The notes: generated from the sequence alone by a model not told the origin. Positions 8,207-19,001 are shown, numbered from the stretch's first letter. The stretch: 64,000 bases of DNA from a candidate division WOR-3 bacterium (GCA_024653355.1 JANLFQ010000003.1:62001-126000), one strand, 5' to 3'. Made by a program: numbers and translations.

Positions 8207-9307
8207 TCAGTTGCTTTCGCCAGCAGGGTATTGCAGTTCTAAGATTCTCTTGACAATCTCCTCGCGTTTTAGGGTGTCGGTGCGGTAGTCGGGTAAAAGG
8301 TCGTAGTTTTTGGTCATATAATCGGGCCAAAGGTAGCGTTGCTGGGTCATGAAATCCAAAGCGGAAATTGTGTCTTGGTCGCGAAGGAAGCGGGCAATCT
8401 GTTTTTCCATTTCCGGGTAGATGGGCAAGTAGCAGGATAAGGTCATTGCGTAGCGGTCCAGAGTTACGGGTCTGCCTTCGCTGACGAGAACCGCAGTCTG
8501 GATGTGGTTTGGGGTGAACTTTTGATGGCGTAACCGGCTGATGAGTTCTTTTGTTTCGGTCAGGGTGAGGTCAGTGTCGGTACCGATGATGGCGAAGAGG
8601 CGCTTGAGCAGGAGGTCAGCGATTCGGGTGTCGGCAAGACGCCAGAGGCGGATGGCGATAGTTTTGATGAAGTTGAGGGTGTTGCGACAGCGGTCAAGGT
8701 CGTCGTAGGTTAAGCCGTTGCGCTGGCGGACAAATTTGAGCGCCTGGTCCGGGTCAGCAAGTTTTACCGTGCCCAGGGAGATGGTGCCAATGATGGAGCG
8801 GAGCAGGCGAAAGGTCATCCGGAAGGAGTCAAAGTCAAAGGCGATGAAGCGGTCGATTTTGATGCCGAGGAGGTGTTCAAGGGTACGGCGTAAAAGCGGT
8901 TCACCGCCGATTGCATAGGTGTGGGTGATTTTTTCCATTGCGTTGAAGTCGGTGCGTGATTGGGCAGATGTGATACCGGGCACGATGACCAGAAGGTCAC
9001 GGGGAACAGCGACAAGGTTGAGGCGGTTCTGGTTCAAGTTTATATGGCAGATGACGATGATGTCGGAATGGGCGGTTTTTTCCCGGGGGATGCGGGTTGT
9101 GCCGCCGCGGTCCTGGGCGGGGTTGAGGGCGCGGGCATCTTTGCCGATGATGAGGATGTTGATAACGCCTTCTGGTCCGGGTTTCAGGGTGGATTCGGTT
9201 TTGCGGTAGGGATGAGGCATAAGGAAATAGTAGATGATGCCCAGTATGATGAGGAGAACAAAAAGGGTCAAGGGCAAGAGCAGTTGCCGGGCTTTAATCG
9301 GTGACAT
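8207..9307 (-). CDS. LytR-CpsA-Psr (LCP) family protein
   Basis: From the ATG at 9307 the protein has 366 residues: one N-terminal membrane helix (residues 9-29) and then an LCP domain. Its motifs are INILIIGKDAR, RADx-type HSDIIVICHINLNQNRLNLVAVPRDLLV, FNAMEKITHTYAIGG and a QALKFVRQRNGLTYDDLDRCRN motif with the conserved Arg residues. LCP enzymes transfer undecaprenyl-phosphate-linked glycopolymers to the cell wall or to other acceptors. In a diderm the acceptor is uncertain. The start overlaps the end of der by 14 bases; an upstream ATG at 9364 is possible but would place extra residues before the membrane helix. Confidence 0.85.
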   Translation of the reverse strand: MSPIKARQLLLPLTLFVLLIILGIIYYFLMPHPYRKTESTLKPGPEGVINILIIGKDARALNPAQDRGGTTRIPREKTAHSDIIVICHINLNQNRLNLVAVPRDLLVIVPGITSAQSRTDFNAMEKITHTYAIGGEPLLRRTLEHLLGIKIDRFIAFDFDSFRMTFRLLRSIIGTISLGTVKLADPDQALKFVRQRNGLTYDDLDRCRNTLNFIKTIAIRLWRLADTRIADLLLKRLFAIIGTDTDLTLTETKELISRLRHQKFTPNHIQTAVLVSEGRPVTLDRYAMTLSCYLPIYPEMEKQIARFLRDQDTISALDFMTQQRYLWPDYMTKNYDLLPDYRTDTLKREEIVKRILELQYPAGESN

Positions 9308-10571
9308 TGAGGCGAATCGGATAGCCACTAAATTTGAACTGGGTGCGAAGGAGGTTGACGACATAACGCTGGTAGCGCCGATCGGCGGCCGCCGGATCAG
9401 AAAGGCGCAGCCGGAATGATGGCGGTCGGATGCCGGTCTGGGTTAAACTTATGAGCCGGCAGTTTGGTTTCGGCGGGGTGGATTTGAGCTGTTCAAGGAC
9501 GGTGCTGCGGAGGAACTGGGCGCTGATGCGCATCGCGCCGGAGTGGTAGACCGCTTTTGCCTGACGGATGGCGTCAAGGACACCTTTACCTTTCAGGGCA
9601 CAGGCATATATCAGGGGTGCGTAATGGACAAACTGAAGTTGACCGGTGATGTACTCATGAGTTTTTTTCTTTAGTTCTTTAGGGACGAGGTCAATTTTGT
9701 TGGCGACGATGACGAGACCTTTGTTTTTTTTCTCGACGAGGTTGATGATGCGTTTGTCCTGCGCGGTTGGTCCTTCGTGAGCGGCGATGATTATCAGTGC
9801 CACGGCGCACCGGTCAATGGCATCAAGGGCACGCCGTACCGAGTAAAACTCGACCGGTTCGTCAACGCGCGAGCGGCGGCGGATGCCGGCGGTGTCGATG
9901 ATACGGTAGGGTTCGCCCTCAAAGAGGAAAGTTTCTTCAATTGTGTCCCGGGTGGTACCGGGCTGGGGAGTTACAATTGCCCGGTCTTCTCCCAGGAGCT
10001 GGTTTAGGAAGGTTGATTTGCCGACATTGGGTCGACCCAGTATCGTCAAAGCAATTTCATCACCTGCAGGTAACGGTTGTTCCGGGGGCAGGAGGCGGAC
10101 GATTTCGTCTAAGAGTTCTGCCACGCCGGTGCCGTGCTCGGCAGAGATGGGGAAGATTTTCGTTGCGCCGAGCCGGTGGAAGTCGGTGATGTCAAAGCGG
10201 CGCTTGACATCGCATTTGTTAACGGCGAGGAGAAACTGTTTTCCCTGACGGCGCAGCCGCTGGGCAATTTCTTCGTCAAGGGGTAGTAAGCCCGCGGTAC
10301 CGTCAACGACCAGAATGACAACCGCCGCAGCGTTGAGGGCGAGTGTTACCTGGCGAGCGATCTCTTTTTCCAGCAACTCTTCGGCGTCAGGCACGAAGCC
10401 CCCGGTATCGATTACAGAAAAGCGCTGTCCCTGCCATTCGGCGCTGCGCACCAGACGGTCCCGGGTGATGCCTGGTTCTTTTAAGGTTATGGCGACTCTG
10501 CCGCCGACAATACGGTTGAAGAGGGTGGATTTGCCGACATTGGGTCGACCAACGATTGCGACGCCGGGCAT
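9294..10571 (-). CDS. der: Ribosome-assembly GTPase Der (EngA)
   Basis: A 425-residue protein with two tandem GTPase domains. The first has GRPNVGKST at residues 8-16, DTGGF and NKCD; the second has GRPNVGKST near residue 180, DTAGIRRR and NKID. A KH-like C-terminal domain follows. It acts in 50S ribosomal subunit assembly. Upstream on the minus strand, TTGACT, 16 bases, TAGTCT and nine bases to the ATG suggest a leaderless start. Confidence 0.95.
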   Translation of the reverse strand: MPGVAIVGRPNVGKSTLFNRIVGGRVAITLKEPGITRDRLVRSAEWQGQRFSVIDTGGFVPDAEELLEKEIARQVTLALNAAAVVILVVDGTAGLLPLDEEIAQRLRRQGKQFLLAVNKCDVKRRFDITDFHRLGATKIFPISAEHGTGVAELLDEIVRLLPPEQPLPAGDEIALTILGRPNVGKSTFLNQLLGEDRAIVTPQPGTTRDTIEETFLFEGEPYRIIDTAGIRRRSRVDEPVEFYSVRRALDAIDRCAVALIIIAAHEGPTAQDKRIINLVEKKNKGLVIVANKIDLVPKELKKKTHEYITGQLQFVHYAPLIYACALKGKGVLDAIRQAKAVYHSGAMRISAQFLRSTVLEQLKSTPPKPNCRLISLTQTGIRPPSFRLRLSDPAAADRRYQRYVVNLLRTQFKFSGYPIRLNVTD

Positions 10572-10580
10572 AAGAGTAAT

Positions 10581-10608
10581 AGACTATTGTTTTTCCGGAA
10601 ATAGTCAA
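10581..10608 (-). promoter_or_regulatory. Candidate promoter of der, leaderless type
   Basis: Minus strand TTGACT (10603-10608), 16-base spacer, a weak -10 TAGTCT (10581-10586), then nine bases to the ATG. Confidence 0.45.
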
Positions 10609-10627
10609 GAGGGCTTAAAGCGGTTGA

Positions 10628-10906
10628 TTAGCGGCGGAGCAGCAATATTAGAAGCAGGGCAATGGCGGCGAGGACCAGAATACCGATGATTCCTGTCAAG
10701 AGGTAACGCTGGGTGTGAACCTCTTCGTACTTTTCTTCGATTTCGGGGATTTTGAGTGGTTCCTGTTTAGGGCGGACTTCATCTTTGACCTCACCTTTAA
10801 ATACCAGATTGCAGACCGGACAGCGACGATGGGGGCGGTCCATAAGATGACCACACTCCGGGCAGAAGTAACGGTTGCCTCTTTTAACAATTGGTGCCTC
10901 AGCCAT
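10628..10906 (-). CDS. Small zinc-ribbon membrane protein
   Basis: From the ATG at 10906 the protein is 92 residues: a zinc ribbon CPECGHLMDRPHRRCPVC (residues 15-32), a charged linker and a C-terminal membrane helix (about 68-91) with the RR terminus outside the bilayer. No function is known. The start is supported by GAGGG eight bases upstream and by a TTGACA/TATCCT promoter that lies between this ATG and the more distal in-frame ATGs at 11038 and 10990. Confidence 0.6.
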   Translation of the reverse strand: MAEAPIVKRGNRYFCPECGHLMDRPHRRCPVCNLVFKGEVKDEVRPKQEPLKIPEIEEKYEEVHTQRYLLTGIIGILVLAAIALLLILLLRR

Positions 10907-10921
10907 AGTTAGACCCTCATC

Positions 10922-10950
10922 AGGATAACGGGTAATTTGTTGTTTGTCAA
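10922..10950 (-). promoter_or_regulatory. Promoter of the zinc-ribbon gene
   Basis: Minus strand TTGACA (10945-10950), 17-base spacer, TATCCT (10922-10927), followed by a short leader with GAGGG. Confidence 0.6.
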
Positions 10951-11013
10951 GCCGGGCAGCAACCGGATGGTTTTCGGTCTCCCAATTCATTGGGATGTCC
11001 CCCTTGAATCTGC

Positions 11014-11041
11014 TTGACAGAGGGCAATTTGTCATCACAAT
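11014..11041 (+). promoter_or_regulatory. Promoter of the SWIB-domain gene
   Basis: TTGACA (11014-11019), 16-base spacer, CACAAT (11036-11041). Transcription would start near 11048, at the foot of a hairpin. Confidence 0.55.
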
Positions 11042-11048
11042 AGAAGCA

Positions 11049-11101
11049 GTTACACCGGAAGGTGTAACGGGAGACGATGGTTTCTAACCGCCCTTACGGG
11101 C
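11049..11101 (+). promoter_or_regulatory. Two hairpins in the 5' leader of the SWIB gene
   Basis: GTTACACC/GGTGTAAC with a GGAA loop (11049-11068) sits at the predicted 5' end. GCCC/GGGC with a TTAC loop (11090-11101) sits just before the AAAGGAG ribosome site. A 5'-terminal stem of this kind often stabilises an mRNA. Confidence 0.5.
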
Positions 11102-11116
11102 AGAAAGGAGCAGTAA

Positions 11117-11398
11117 ATGCCACGTGGTCAAGCTCTGATGAATCGCACGGTGAAGCTTACCGATGCGATGCAACCGGTCTTCGGTCCGGGAAAGGTAATC
11201 AAGGTAAAAGATATCAACAAGAAACTGTGGGCTTATGTGAAAAAACATAAGCTGATGACCGGGACCGGTCCATTGATGAAACGGTCAATCAAACTGACCC
11301 CAGACCTGCAGGCTTTGTTTGGCAAAAAGGCTTCGGTCAAGGTCGGTGAGATGATGAAACTGCTCTGGGCGTACATCCGAAAGAACAATCTGTTCTAA
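11117..11398 (+). CDS. SWIB/MDM2-domain protein
   Basis: A 93-residue protein made of essentially one SWIB domain. It shows the domain's internal duplication: KDINKKLWAYVKKHKL in the first half and VGEMMKLLWAYIRKNNLF in the second, separated by SIKLTPDLQALFGKK. SWIB domains occur in eukaryotic chromatin-remodelling subunits and in a few bacteria, for example chlamydiae and some candidate phyla, where the role is unclear; DNA or nucleoid association is an inference. It has its own promoter, a structured leader and a terminator, and so is a single-gene unit that may be well expressed. Confidence 0.75.
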   Translation: MPRGQALMNRTVKLTDAMQPVFGPGKVIKVKDINKKLWAYVKKHKLMTGTGPLMKRSIKLTPDLQALFGKKASVKVGEMMKLLWAYIRKNNLF

Positions 11399-11422
11399 CC
11401 GGCGCTCCAGAAAAGGTTCAAT

Positions 11423-11459
11423 AAGGCGACCCCCCACAGTTGGGGGTTAGCCTTTTTTA
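11423..11459 (+). terminator. Rho-independent terminator after the SWIB gene
   Basis: AAGGC and ACCCCC pair with GGGGGT and GCCTT, followed by a T-run. Confidence 0.8.
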
Positions 11460-11547
11460 TGGGCAATATTTAACCATTCGATTTAAATTGCTATTTATCA
11501 ATCAGTTAGTAATTTAACGGTGTCATTAAAAAAGTTTTATTTTCTGC

Positions 11548-11576
11548 TTGACTAATGGTTTTGAATTTATTATTAT
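11548..11576 (+). promoter_or_regulatory. rRNA operon promoter
   Basis: TTGACT (11548-11553), 17-base spacer, TATTAT (11571-11576). It lies about 70 bases before the mature 23S 5' end, so 23S-5S is transcribed independently of any 16S gene. Confidence 0.7.
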
Positions 11577-11605
11577 TACGATAGCCAATTTGACATAGAA
11601 AAAAT

Positions 11606-11621
11606 TGCTCTTTGACAATTT
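11606..11621 (+). promoter_or_regulatory. boxA-like antitermination element
   Basis: TGCTCTTTGACAATTT differs by one base from the classical boxA of rRNA leaders (TGCTCTTTAACAATTT). It binds NusB/NusE in known systems. Confidence 0.7.
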
Positions 11622-11640
11622 GGAGAAGAGGCAGGCTGAT
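11622..11640 (+). other. 5' strand of the pre-23S processing stem
   Basis: These 19 bases (starting GGAGAAGAGG) are nearly complementary to 14663-14681 (ending CTTCTTCTCC). They would form the long stem cleaved by RNase III during 23S maturation. Confidence 0.65.
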
Positions 11641-11646
11641 ATTCAC

Positions 11647-14659
<3,013 letters not shown>

Positions 14660-14662
14660 TTC

Positions 14663-14681
14663 GTCAGTCTGCTTCTTCTCC
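14663..14681 (+). other. 3' strand of the pre-23S processing stem
   Basis: Pairs with 11622-11640 outside the mature 23S ends. Confidence 0.65.
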
Positions 14682-14709
14682 TTAATTGTTTTACAATATG
14701 GAGTAAGAT

Positions 14710-14827
14710 TCCCGGCGGTGATACCGGAGGGGAAACACCTCTTCCCATTCCGAACAGAGTCGTTAAGCCCTCCAGGGCCGATGGTACTGCGCTGGTAACG
14801 GCGTGGGAGAGTAGGTCGCTGCCGGGT
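14710..14827 (+). rRNA. 5S ribosomal RNA
   Basis: About 118 bases starting TCCCGGCGGTGATACCGGAG and ending in GCTGCCGGG; the ends pair. It contains the conserved CCCATTCCGAACAG loop and GATGGTACTGC. It lies 50 bases after 23S. Confidence 0.95.
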
Positions 14828-14840
14828 TTTTTTCTTTTAT
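14821..14840 (+). terminator. rRNA operon end
   Basis: The terminal stem of 5S runs straight into a T-rich stretch (ttttttttcttttat) and probably also serves as the terminator hairpin. Confidence 0.6.
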
Positions 14841-14850
14841 AAGAATTTTC

Positions 14851-14879
14851 TTGACAAAAGGAGATTTTTTTGGTATATT
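14851..14879 (+). promoter_or_regulatory. Strong promoter of the first prepilin gene
   Basis: TTGACA (14851-14856), an exact 17-base spacer and TATATT (14874-14879). A leader of about 120 bases ending in AAAGGAGGTG follows. Confidence 0.8.
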
Positions 14880-15006
14880 TTTTATGAGAGCAGAGAAATG
14901 CGATGCGCTCAACTACCCTTTTTTTATTCACTCAACAAAAGGTCTGGTTGGTGCATAAGCGTTTCGTCTGGTCTCACATCCCTAAAAAGAAAGGAGGTGC
15001 AGTAAA

Positions 15007-15642
15007 ATGAAGAACCGAGGCTTTACACTGATCGAGCTACTCGTGGTGATCCTGATTATCGGTATCTTGCTCGCTTTGATCATCCCGAACTTCGTGTTGT
15101 TCCAGGAGCGTGCTCGTCGTTCTTCTGTGAAGAACAATATGCACGTTATCCAGACCGCGCTCGAGGCTTTTGCTGTCGACCACTACGGTAACTATCCGAA
15201 CGAGGATGTTTCCTGGGATCCCGGTGATGAGGCTGGTATCTGTCTGTGGTTCCCGGGTGGTGACCCAGTGGGAATCGACGGAGAACCCAAGCCGGGCAAC
15301 TTCCCGGTCAATCCTTACGATGGTAAGCGCTACAACGACGAAGACAAGGACGAGATGGACCTGAACTACGAGGACTTCTTCGGCGAACTGGAGCCGGGTC
15401 AGAACGCCCAGATTCGGGGCAACGACGAGGAGTGTCCGTACCTTGATGCCGGCGGTACACCTGAATATCCAGGTGGTATCGGTATTATGACCTATGTTCC
15501 GGGCATCGGAAACGAGACTCCTCAGGAGTACGGCATCTACGGCTTTGGTCGTGATGTCGCATATCCTATGTACGACTTGGACCCGATGGCGGACGATCCG
15601 ACCGACGAAGAGTCCTGGATTTTCTTCGTCCTGCACAACTAA
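15007..15642 (+). CDS. Major prepilin/pseudopilin
   Basis: A 211-residue protein with a type III prepilin signal: MKNRG, then FTLIELLVVILIIGILLALI with the conserved Glu5, cut after Gly5 by PilD. The body is rich in Asp, Glu, Gly and Pro, and has the GspG-like helix ending in HVIQTALEAFAVDHYGNYP. Its codon choice differs from its neighbours, with many AAC, GAC, CGT and TAC codons, as in highly expressed genes. With a near-perfect promoter, a long leader and its own terminator, it is the best candidate for the main pilus or pseudopilus subunit. Confidence 0.85.
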   Translation: MKNRGFTLIELLVVILIIGILLALIIPNFVLFQERARRSSVKNNMHVIQTALEAFAVDHYGNYPNEDVSWDPGDEAGICLWFPGGDPVGIDGEPKPGNFPVNPYDGKRYNDEDKDEMDLNYEDFFGELEPGQNAQIRGNDEECPYLDAGGTPEYPGGIGIMTYVPGIGNETPQEYGIYGFGRDVAYPMYDLDPMADDPTDEESWIFFVLHN

Positions 15643-15659
15643 TACCTCCGCAGACCTTA

Positions 15660-15691
15660 CGGGGTGGGGTTAAAGCCCCACCCCGTTTTTT
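15660..15691 (+). terminator. Terminator of the major prepilin gene
   Basis: CGGGGTGGGG (15660-15669) and CCCCACCCCG (15676-15685) form a perfect 10-bp stem followed by six T. Confidence 0.9.
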
Positions 15692-15697
15692 GTTTGC

Positions 15698-15725
15698 TTG
15701 ACTGGTAGATATTTGATTTTATAAT
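15698..15725 (+). promoter_or_regulatory. Promoter of the ABC exporter operon, leaderless type
   Basis: TTGACT (15698-15703), 16-base spacer, TATAAT (15720-15725), ten bases to the ATG at 15736. The upstream in-frame ATG at 15724 overlaps this -10 box and cannot be on the transcript. Confidence 0.7.
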
Positions 15726-15735
15726 GCAGTCTATA

Positions 15736-16698
15736 ATGTCATCAGTTGTAAGAAAGCCGGTAATTGAAACGGTCCGATTGACCAAGTTTTATCGCACTGG
15801 TTTTAGGATGAAGCGGGTGCGAGCGCTGGTGGATTTAAATCTTCAAGTTGAGAAGGGGGAAATCTTCGGTTTTTTGGGACCGAATGGCGCCGGAAAGACA
15901 ACAGCGATTAAAATCATCATCGGTCTCGCAAAGCCCACCCAGGGTTTTGCTACCGTCCTGGGCAAACCACCAAGAGACCACCGGGTTAAAAAGTCGGTTG
16001 GTTTTTTACCGGAGTCGCCCTATTTTTATGAATATTTGACCGCGGCAGAGTTTCTGGAATTGACCGCACAACTTTCTGGGGTGCCAAGAGGGGAATTGAA
16101 ACCGCGTGTACGCGAGATGTTAAAGATGGTGCGGATGGAGCATGCCGCCCATATTCAGATGAAGGGTTTTTCTCGGGGGATGTTGCAACGGATTGGGATT
16201 GCCCAGGCGCTAATTCACGACCCAGAGGTGGTGGTGTTGGATGAGCCAATGGGCGGGCTTGACCCGATTGGCAGGAAAGAGTTCCGGGACATTATCCTCA
16301 GCCTTAGAGACCAGGGAAAGACCGTATTTTTCTCAACCCATATCCTCGCCGATGTGGAGATGATATGTGACCGGGTGGGTATCATTGTTGGTGGCAAGAT
16401 GGTGAAGGCGGGTAGATTGAATGAAATTCTTACTTCGGAGGTGGAGGCGATTGAAGTTACGGTGAGAGGGGCGCAGGGCAAGTTCCGTAAGGCGCTGGAG
16501 CGAGTTGCACAAAAGGCATTTGATTCCGGAGAGTTTTTGATGCTTACGGTTAAGGATGATGATGATGTGGAACGGATAATGGCAATCACCCGGGAGGCCG
16601 GGGCAAAAGTTACAGCGATTGTGCCTCGTACCAAGACGCTGGAGGATTTCTTTATGAGTCAGGTAAAGTCCCTCCTTGAGGAGCGAGAAAATGTTTAA
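15736..16698 (+). CDS. ABC transporter ATP-binding protein (ABC-2 / CcmA type)
   Basis: About 320 residues with Walker A GPNGAGKTT, a FSRGMLQR signature in place of LSGGQ, Walker B VVVLDEPMGGLDP and the switch His in FFSTHILAD. A C-terminal extension follows, as in NatA/CcmA-like exporters. It powers the ABC-2 permease encoded next, with which it overlaps by eight bases. The substrate is unknown. Its position between prepilin genes suggests, without proof, a link to surface assembly. Confidence 0.85.
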   Translation: MSSVVRKPVIETVRLTKFYRTGFRMKRVRALVDLNLQVEKGEIFGFLGPNGAGKTTAIKIIIGLAKPTQGFATVLGKPPRDHRVKKSVGFLPESPYFYEYLTAAEFLELTAQLSGVPRGELKPRVREMLKMVRMEHAAHIQMKGFSRGMLQRIGIAQALIHDPEVVVLDEPMGGLDPIGRKEFRDIILSLRDQGKTVFFSTHILADVEMICDRVGIIVGGKMVKAGRLNEILTSEVEAIEVTVRGAQGKFRKALERVAQKAFDSGEFLMLTVKDDDDVERIMAITREAGAKVTAIVPRTKTLEDFFMSQVKSLLEERENV

Positions 16699-17458
16699 CC
16701 GGGTATTCGGTGTGGCGTTAAACACCTTTCGGGAGTCTTTGCGGGACCGGGTCCTGGTGGCTTTGATTGTTACAGCGATTGTGGTGATGGCCGGTGCAAA
16801 GGTGATTCAACCGGTGGCGATGGGTGAGGCAGATAAAATCATTAAGGATTTAGGGTTATCGGCGATTACGCTTTTCTGTGTGTTGATTGCGGTTTTGGTG
16901 GGCGGGCGAATAGTTTATCGCGAGGTGGAGAAAAGAACTATTTACTTGATTCTGGCTCGGCCGGTAAGAAGGTTAGAGTTCATCCTGGGTAAGTATCTGG
17001 GTCTAATGGCGGTTTTGGTATTGAGTTTGTTGATAATGACCGCCGGGTTTTACCTAATCCTTTTGATTTCCCGGGTGTCGGTGACGCTTTATTTACTGTG
17101 GGCGGTTTTGATGACGGCGTTTGAGCTGGCGCTGCTCACCGCGGTGGCGGTTTTCTTTTCAACCTTTGTAACGCCGATTGCCAGTTCGGTATTTACCTTT
17201 ATTATATATTTCATTGGCCATAGCACCTATTTACTTAAACAGCTGGCAGCGATGAGTCCGGTACCGGCAATAAAGTTTTTGGGCGTCGTCCTTTACTACA
17301 TACTGCCCAATTTAGGAAATTTTAATATCAGGGGTGATGTTGTATACGGTGTGCCCTTAAATCCTCAGGCTTTGGTACTTTCCGCCCTGTACGGCCTGGT
17401 CTATAGTTTGACACTTCTTTTGATTGCGGTGATGATTTTCAACCGCAAGGATTTTTAA
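16691..17458 (+). CDS. ABC-2 type permease
   Basis: From the ATG at 16691 the protein has 255 residues with about six hydrophobic helices, beginning with RVLVALIVTAIVVMAGAKVI. REVEKRTIYLILARPVRR is the typical cytoplasmic ABC-2 motif. It overlaps the ATPase gene and runs directly into the next gene (TAA followed by GTG). It is an inner-membrane partner of the ATPase. Confidence 0.8.
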   Translation: MFNRVFGVALNTFRESLRDRVLVALIVTAIVVMAGAKVIQPVAMGEADKIIKDLGLSAITLFCVLIAVLVGGRIVYREVEKRTIYLILARPVRRLEFILGKYLGLMAVLVLSLLIMTAGFYLILLISRVSVTLYLLWAVLMTAFELALLTAVAVFFSTFVTPIASSVFTFIIYFIGHSTYLLKQLAAMSPVPAIKFLGVVLYYILPNLGNFNIRGDVVYGVPLNPQALVLSALYGLVYSLTLLLIAVMIFNRKDF

Positions 17459-18349
17459 GTGAAGATTACAGAGGTTACCGCCCCGGTACCAAAGGGTCCT
17501 GGGTTGTTGATTAATATCCTGCCCGTGGTTGTGGTTGTCTGGGGGTTTGTAGGTGTCTACCTGCTTCAGTTGGCGATTGATTCCACCAGTCGAAGGCAGG
17601 GTGAAAGGTTGATGCAGGAACTTGCCTATTTTCCGTCAGGTGTGGCGTTGCGCGAGGCGGTGATTGAGTATCGGGAAATTGTTGCCGATTTTATATGGCT
17701 AACGGCGATTGACTACTACGGGCGTCATCAGGAGACGGACCGCCGTTACGAGTGGCTCGGGCACATTTTTGAGATTCTCACAACGCTTGACCCCAGGTTT
17801 GTCGGTGCCTACCACTTTGGGGCAATTACCCTTGCCTGGGATGCGCATAAACCGATTGAGGCGTTGCGGTTGCTGTTGAACGGCATGAAGGCAAATCCGC
17901 TCAACTGGCAGTTACCCTTTGATGCTGGATTCATAAATTATATGTTGACAGGCGATTACAAGTCGGCAGCGCAACTGTTTCAGGTTGCGGCAGAGTTACC
18001 GGGTGCCTGGACCGTAGTTTCCCGGTGGGTGCCCTACATAACCGCCAAGGCGGGCGATTTTGAAACGGCACGGCAGATGTGGAAAGATTTGTATTACTCA
18101 ACTGAGAACAAGAAGTTGCGGGAGTTGATAATCCGCCAGCTGCAAGTGCTGAAACTTGAAGAGGGCATCGCTCGTTTACAGGAGGCGGTTGACCAATTTT
18201 ATGAAAAGGAGAAGCGACTGCCGAACAGAATTGAGGAACTGGTCAGGCAGGGGTATATCAAAGAGATTCCTGAAGAGCCCTTTGGCGGAAAGTATTTCAT
18301 AGAAAACGGCAAAGTGCGTAGTACGACTCAGCCCGGTTTAATAAAATAA
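17459..18349 (+). CDS. Membrane-anchored TPR-like protein
   Basis: A 296-residue protein from a GTG immediately after the permease stop. It has one N-terminal membrane helix (about residues 17-40) followed by helical repeats resembling TPRs, such as YHFGAITLAWDAHKPIEALRLL and YKSAAQLFQVAAELPGAW. The C-terminal segment RLPNRIEELVRQGYIKEIPEEPFGGKYFIENGKV resembles the tail of pseudopilin-type proteins. It probably works with the ABC exporter or pilus machinery; the exact role is unknown. Confidence 0.55.
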   Translation: MKITEVTAPVPKGPGLLINILPVVVVVWGFVGVYLLQLAIDSTSRRQGERLMQELAYFPSGVALREAVIEYREIVADFIWLTAIDYYGRHQETDRRYEWLGHIFEILTTLDPRFVGAYHFGAITLAWDAHKPIEALRLLLNGMKANPLNWQLPFDAGFINYMLTGDYKSAAQLFQVAAELPGAWTVVSRWVPYITAKAGDFETARQMWKDLYYSTENKKLRELIIRQLQVLKLEEGIARLQEAVDQFYEKEKRLPNRIEELVRQGYIKEIPEEPFGGKYFIENGKVRSTTQPGLIK

Positions 18350-18371
18350 GATTGGGCGATGAAGTTTTAAC

Positions 18372-18399
18372 TTGACAAATGAGGTAAATATTTGATAAT
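18372..18399 (+). promoter_or_regulatory. Promoter of the second prepilin gene
   Basis: TTGACA (18372-18377), 16-base spacer, GATAAT (18394-18399), with a leader carrying AGGAGA. Confidence 0.65.
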
Positions 18400-18421
18400 T
18401 ATTATCAGAACAGGAGACGAT

Positions 18422-18958
18422 ATGAACTTTAAAAATGATGGCTTTACTCTGGTTGAGCTCCTGGTAGTGATAATGATCTTAGGTGTGTTGATGGGGATGT
18501 CGGTACCGAGGTTTTCTGGTATCAGAGAGCAGGCGCGGGTTGGAGCGATGAAAATGAATCTCCACAATGTCCAGGTGGCGATTGAAACCTTTCATCAGGA
18601 GTTTGGATATTACGCCGAGGATTTCTACGAGGACGGCTATGGCTGTATTTTTCCCGGTGGGGAGTACGATGTGAGAATCGGTAAATTGCCCACTAATCCC
18701 TGGACCGGAAAAGAGATGGACCCGGATGAGTTTAATCCCGAGGAGTATGATGACATTACCGATATAAGTAATACCAGTGAATATGGTCCCAACGATGTTT
18801 CCGGTTACGACCCGGGCAATATCGTTTACAGTGTCTGGGACCCACCGGGTTCGGCTTATCCTTTGAATTACGGGCTTGTTGGTATTGACCATAGCGGGTC
18901 TTCAATCCGCGATTATGATGCGGACGGAGATGCAATAATATTTGTGTTACACAATTAA
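18422..18958 (+). CDS. Prepilin/pseudopilin 2
   Basis: A 178-residue protein with leader MNFKNDG and FTLVELLVVIMILGVLMGM (Glu5 present), then NLHNVQVAIETFHQEFGYY as in GspG-like pseudopilins. The C-terminus ends IIFVLHN, almost the same as the major prepilin (IFFVLHN), so the two are probably paralogues. The ATG at 18422 has AGGAGA upstream. The stop overlaps an ATG at 18958 that would give an unusually long leader for the next prepilin. Confidence 0.85.
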   Translation: MNFKNDGFTLVELLVVIMILGVLMGMSVPRFSGIREQARVGAMKMNLHNVQVAIETFHQEFGYYAEDFYEDGYGCIFPGGEYDVRIGKLPTNPWTGKEMDPDEFNPEEYDDITDISNTSEYGPNDVSGYDPGNIVYSVWDPPGSAYPLNYGLVGIDHSGSSIRDYDADGDAIIFVLHN

Positions 18959-18973
18959 TGGTGGATGATATGC

Positions 18974-19001
18974 TTGACAGCCGATTTGATAAGTCTATAA
19001 T
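18974..19001 (+). promoter_or_regulatory. Promoter of prepilin 3, leaderless type
   Basis: TTGACA (18974-18979), 16-base spacer, TATAAT (18996-19001), seven bases to an in-frame GTG at 19009. Confidence 0.65.

Noticed and set aside
15724-15735. Upstream ATG of the ABC ATPase gene
   Set aside because: It overlaps the TATAAT box; the ATG at 15736 lies ten bases after it.
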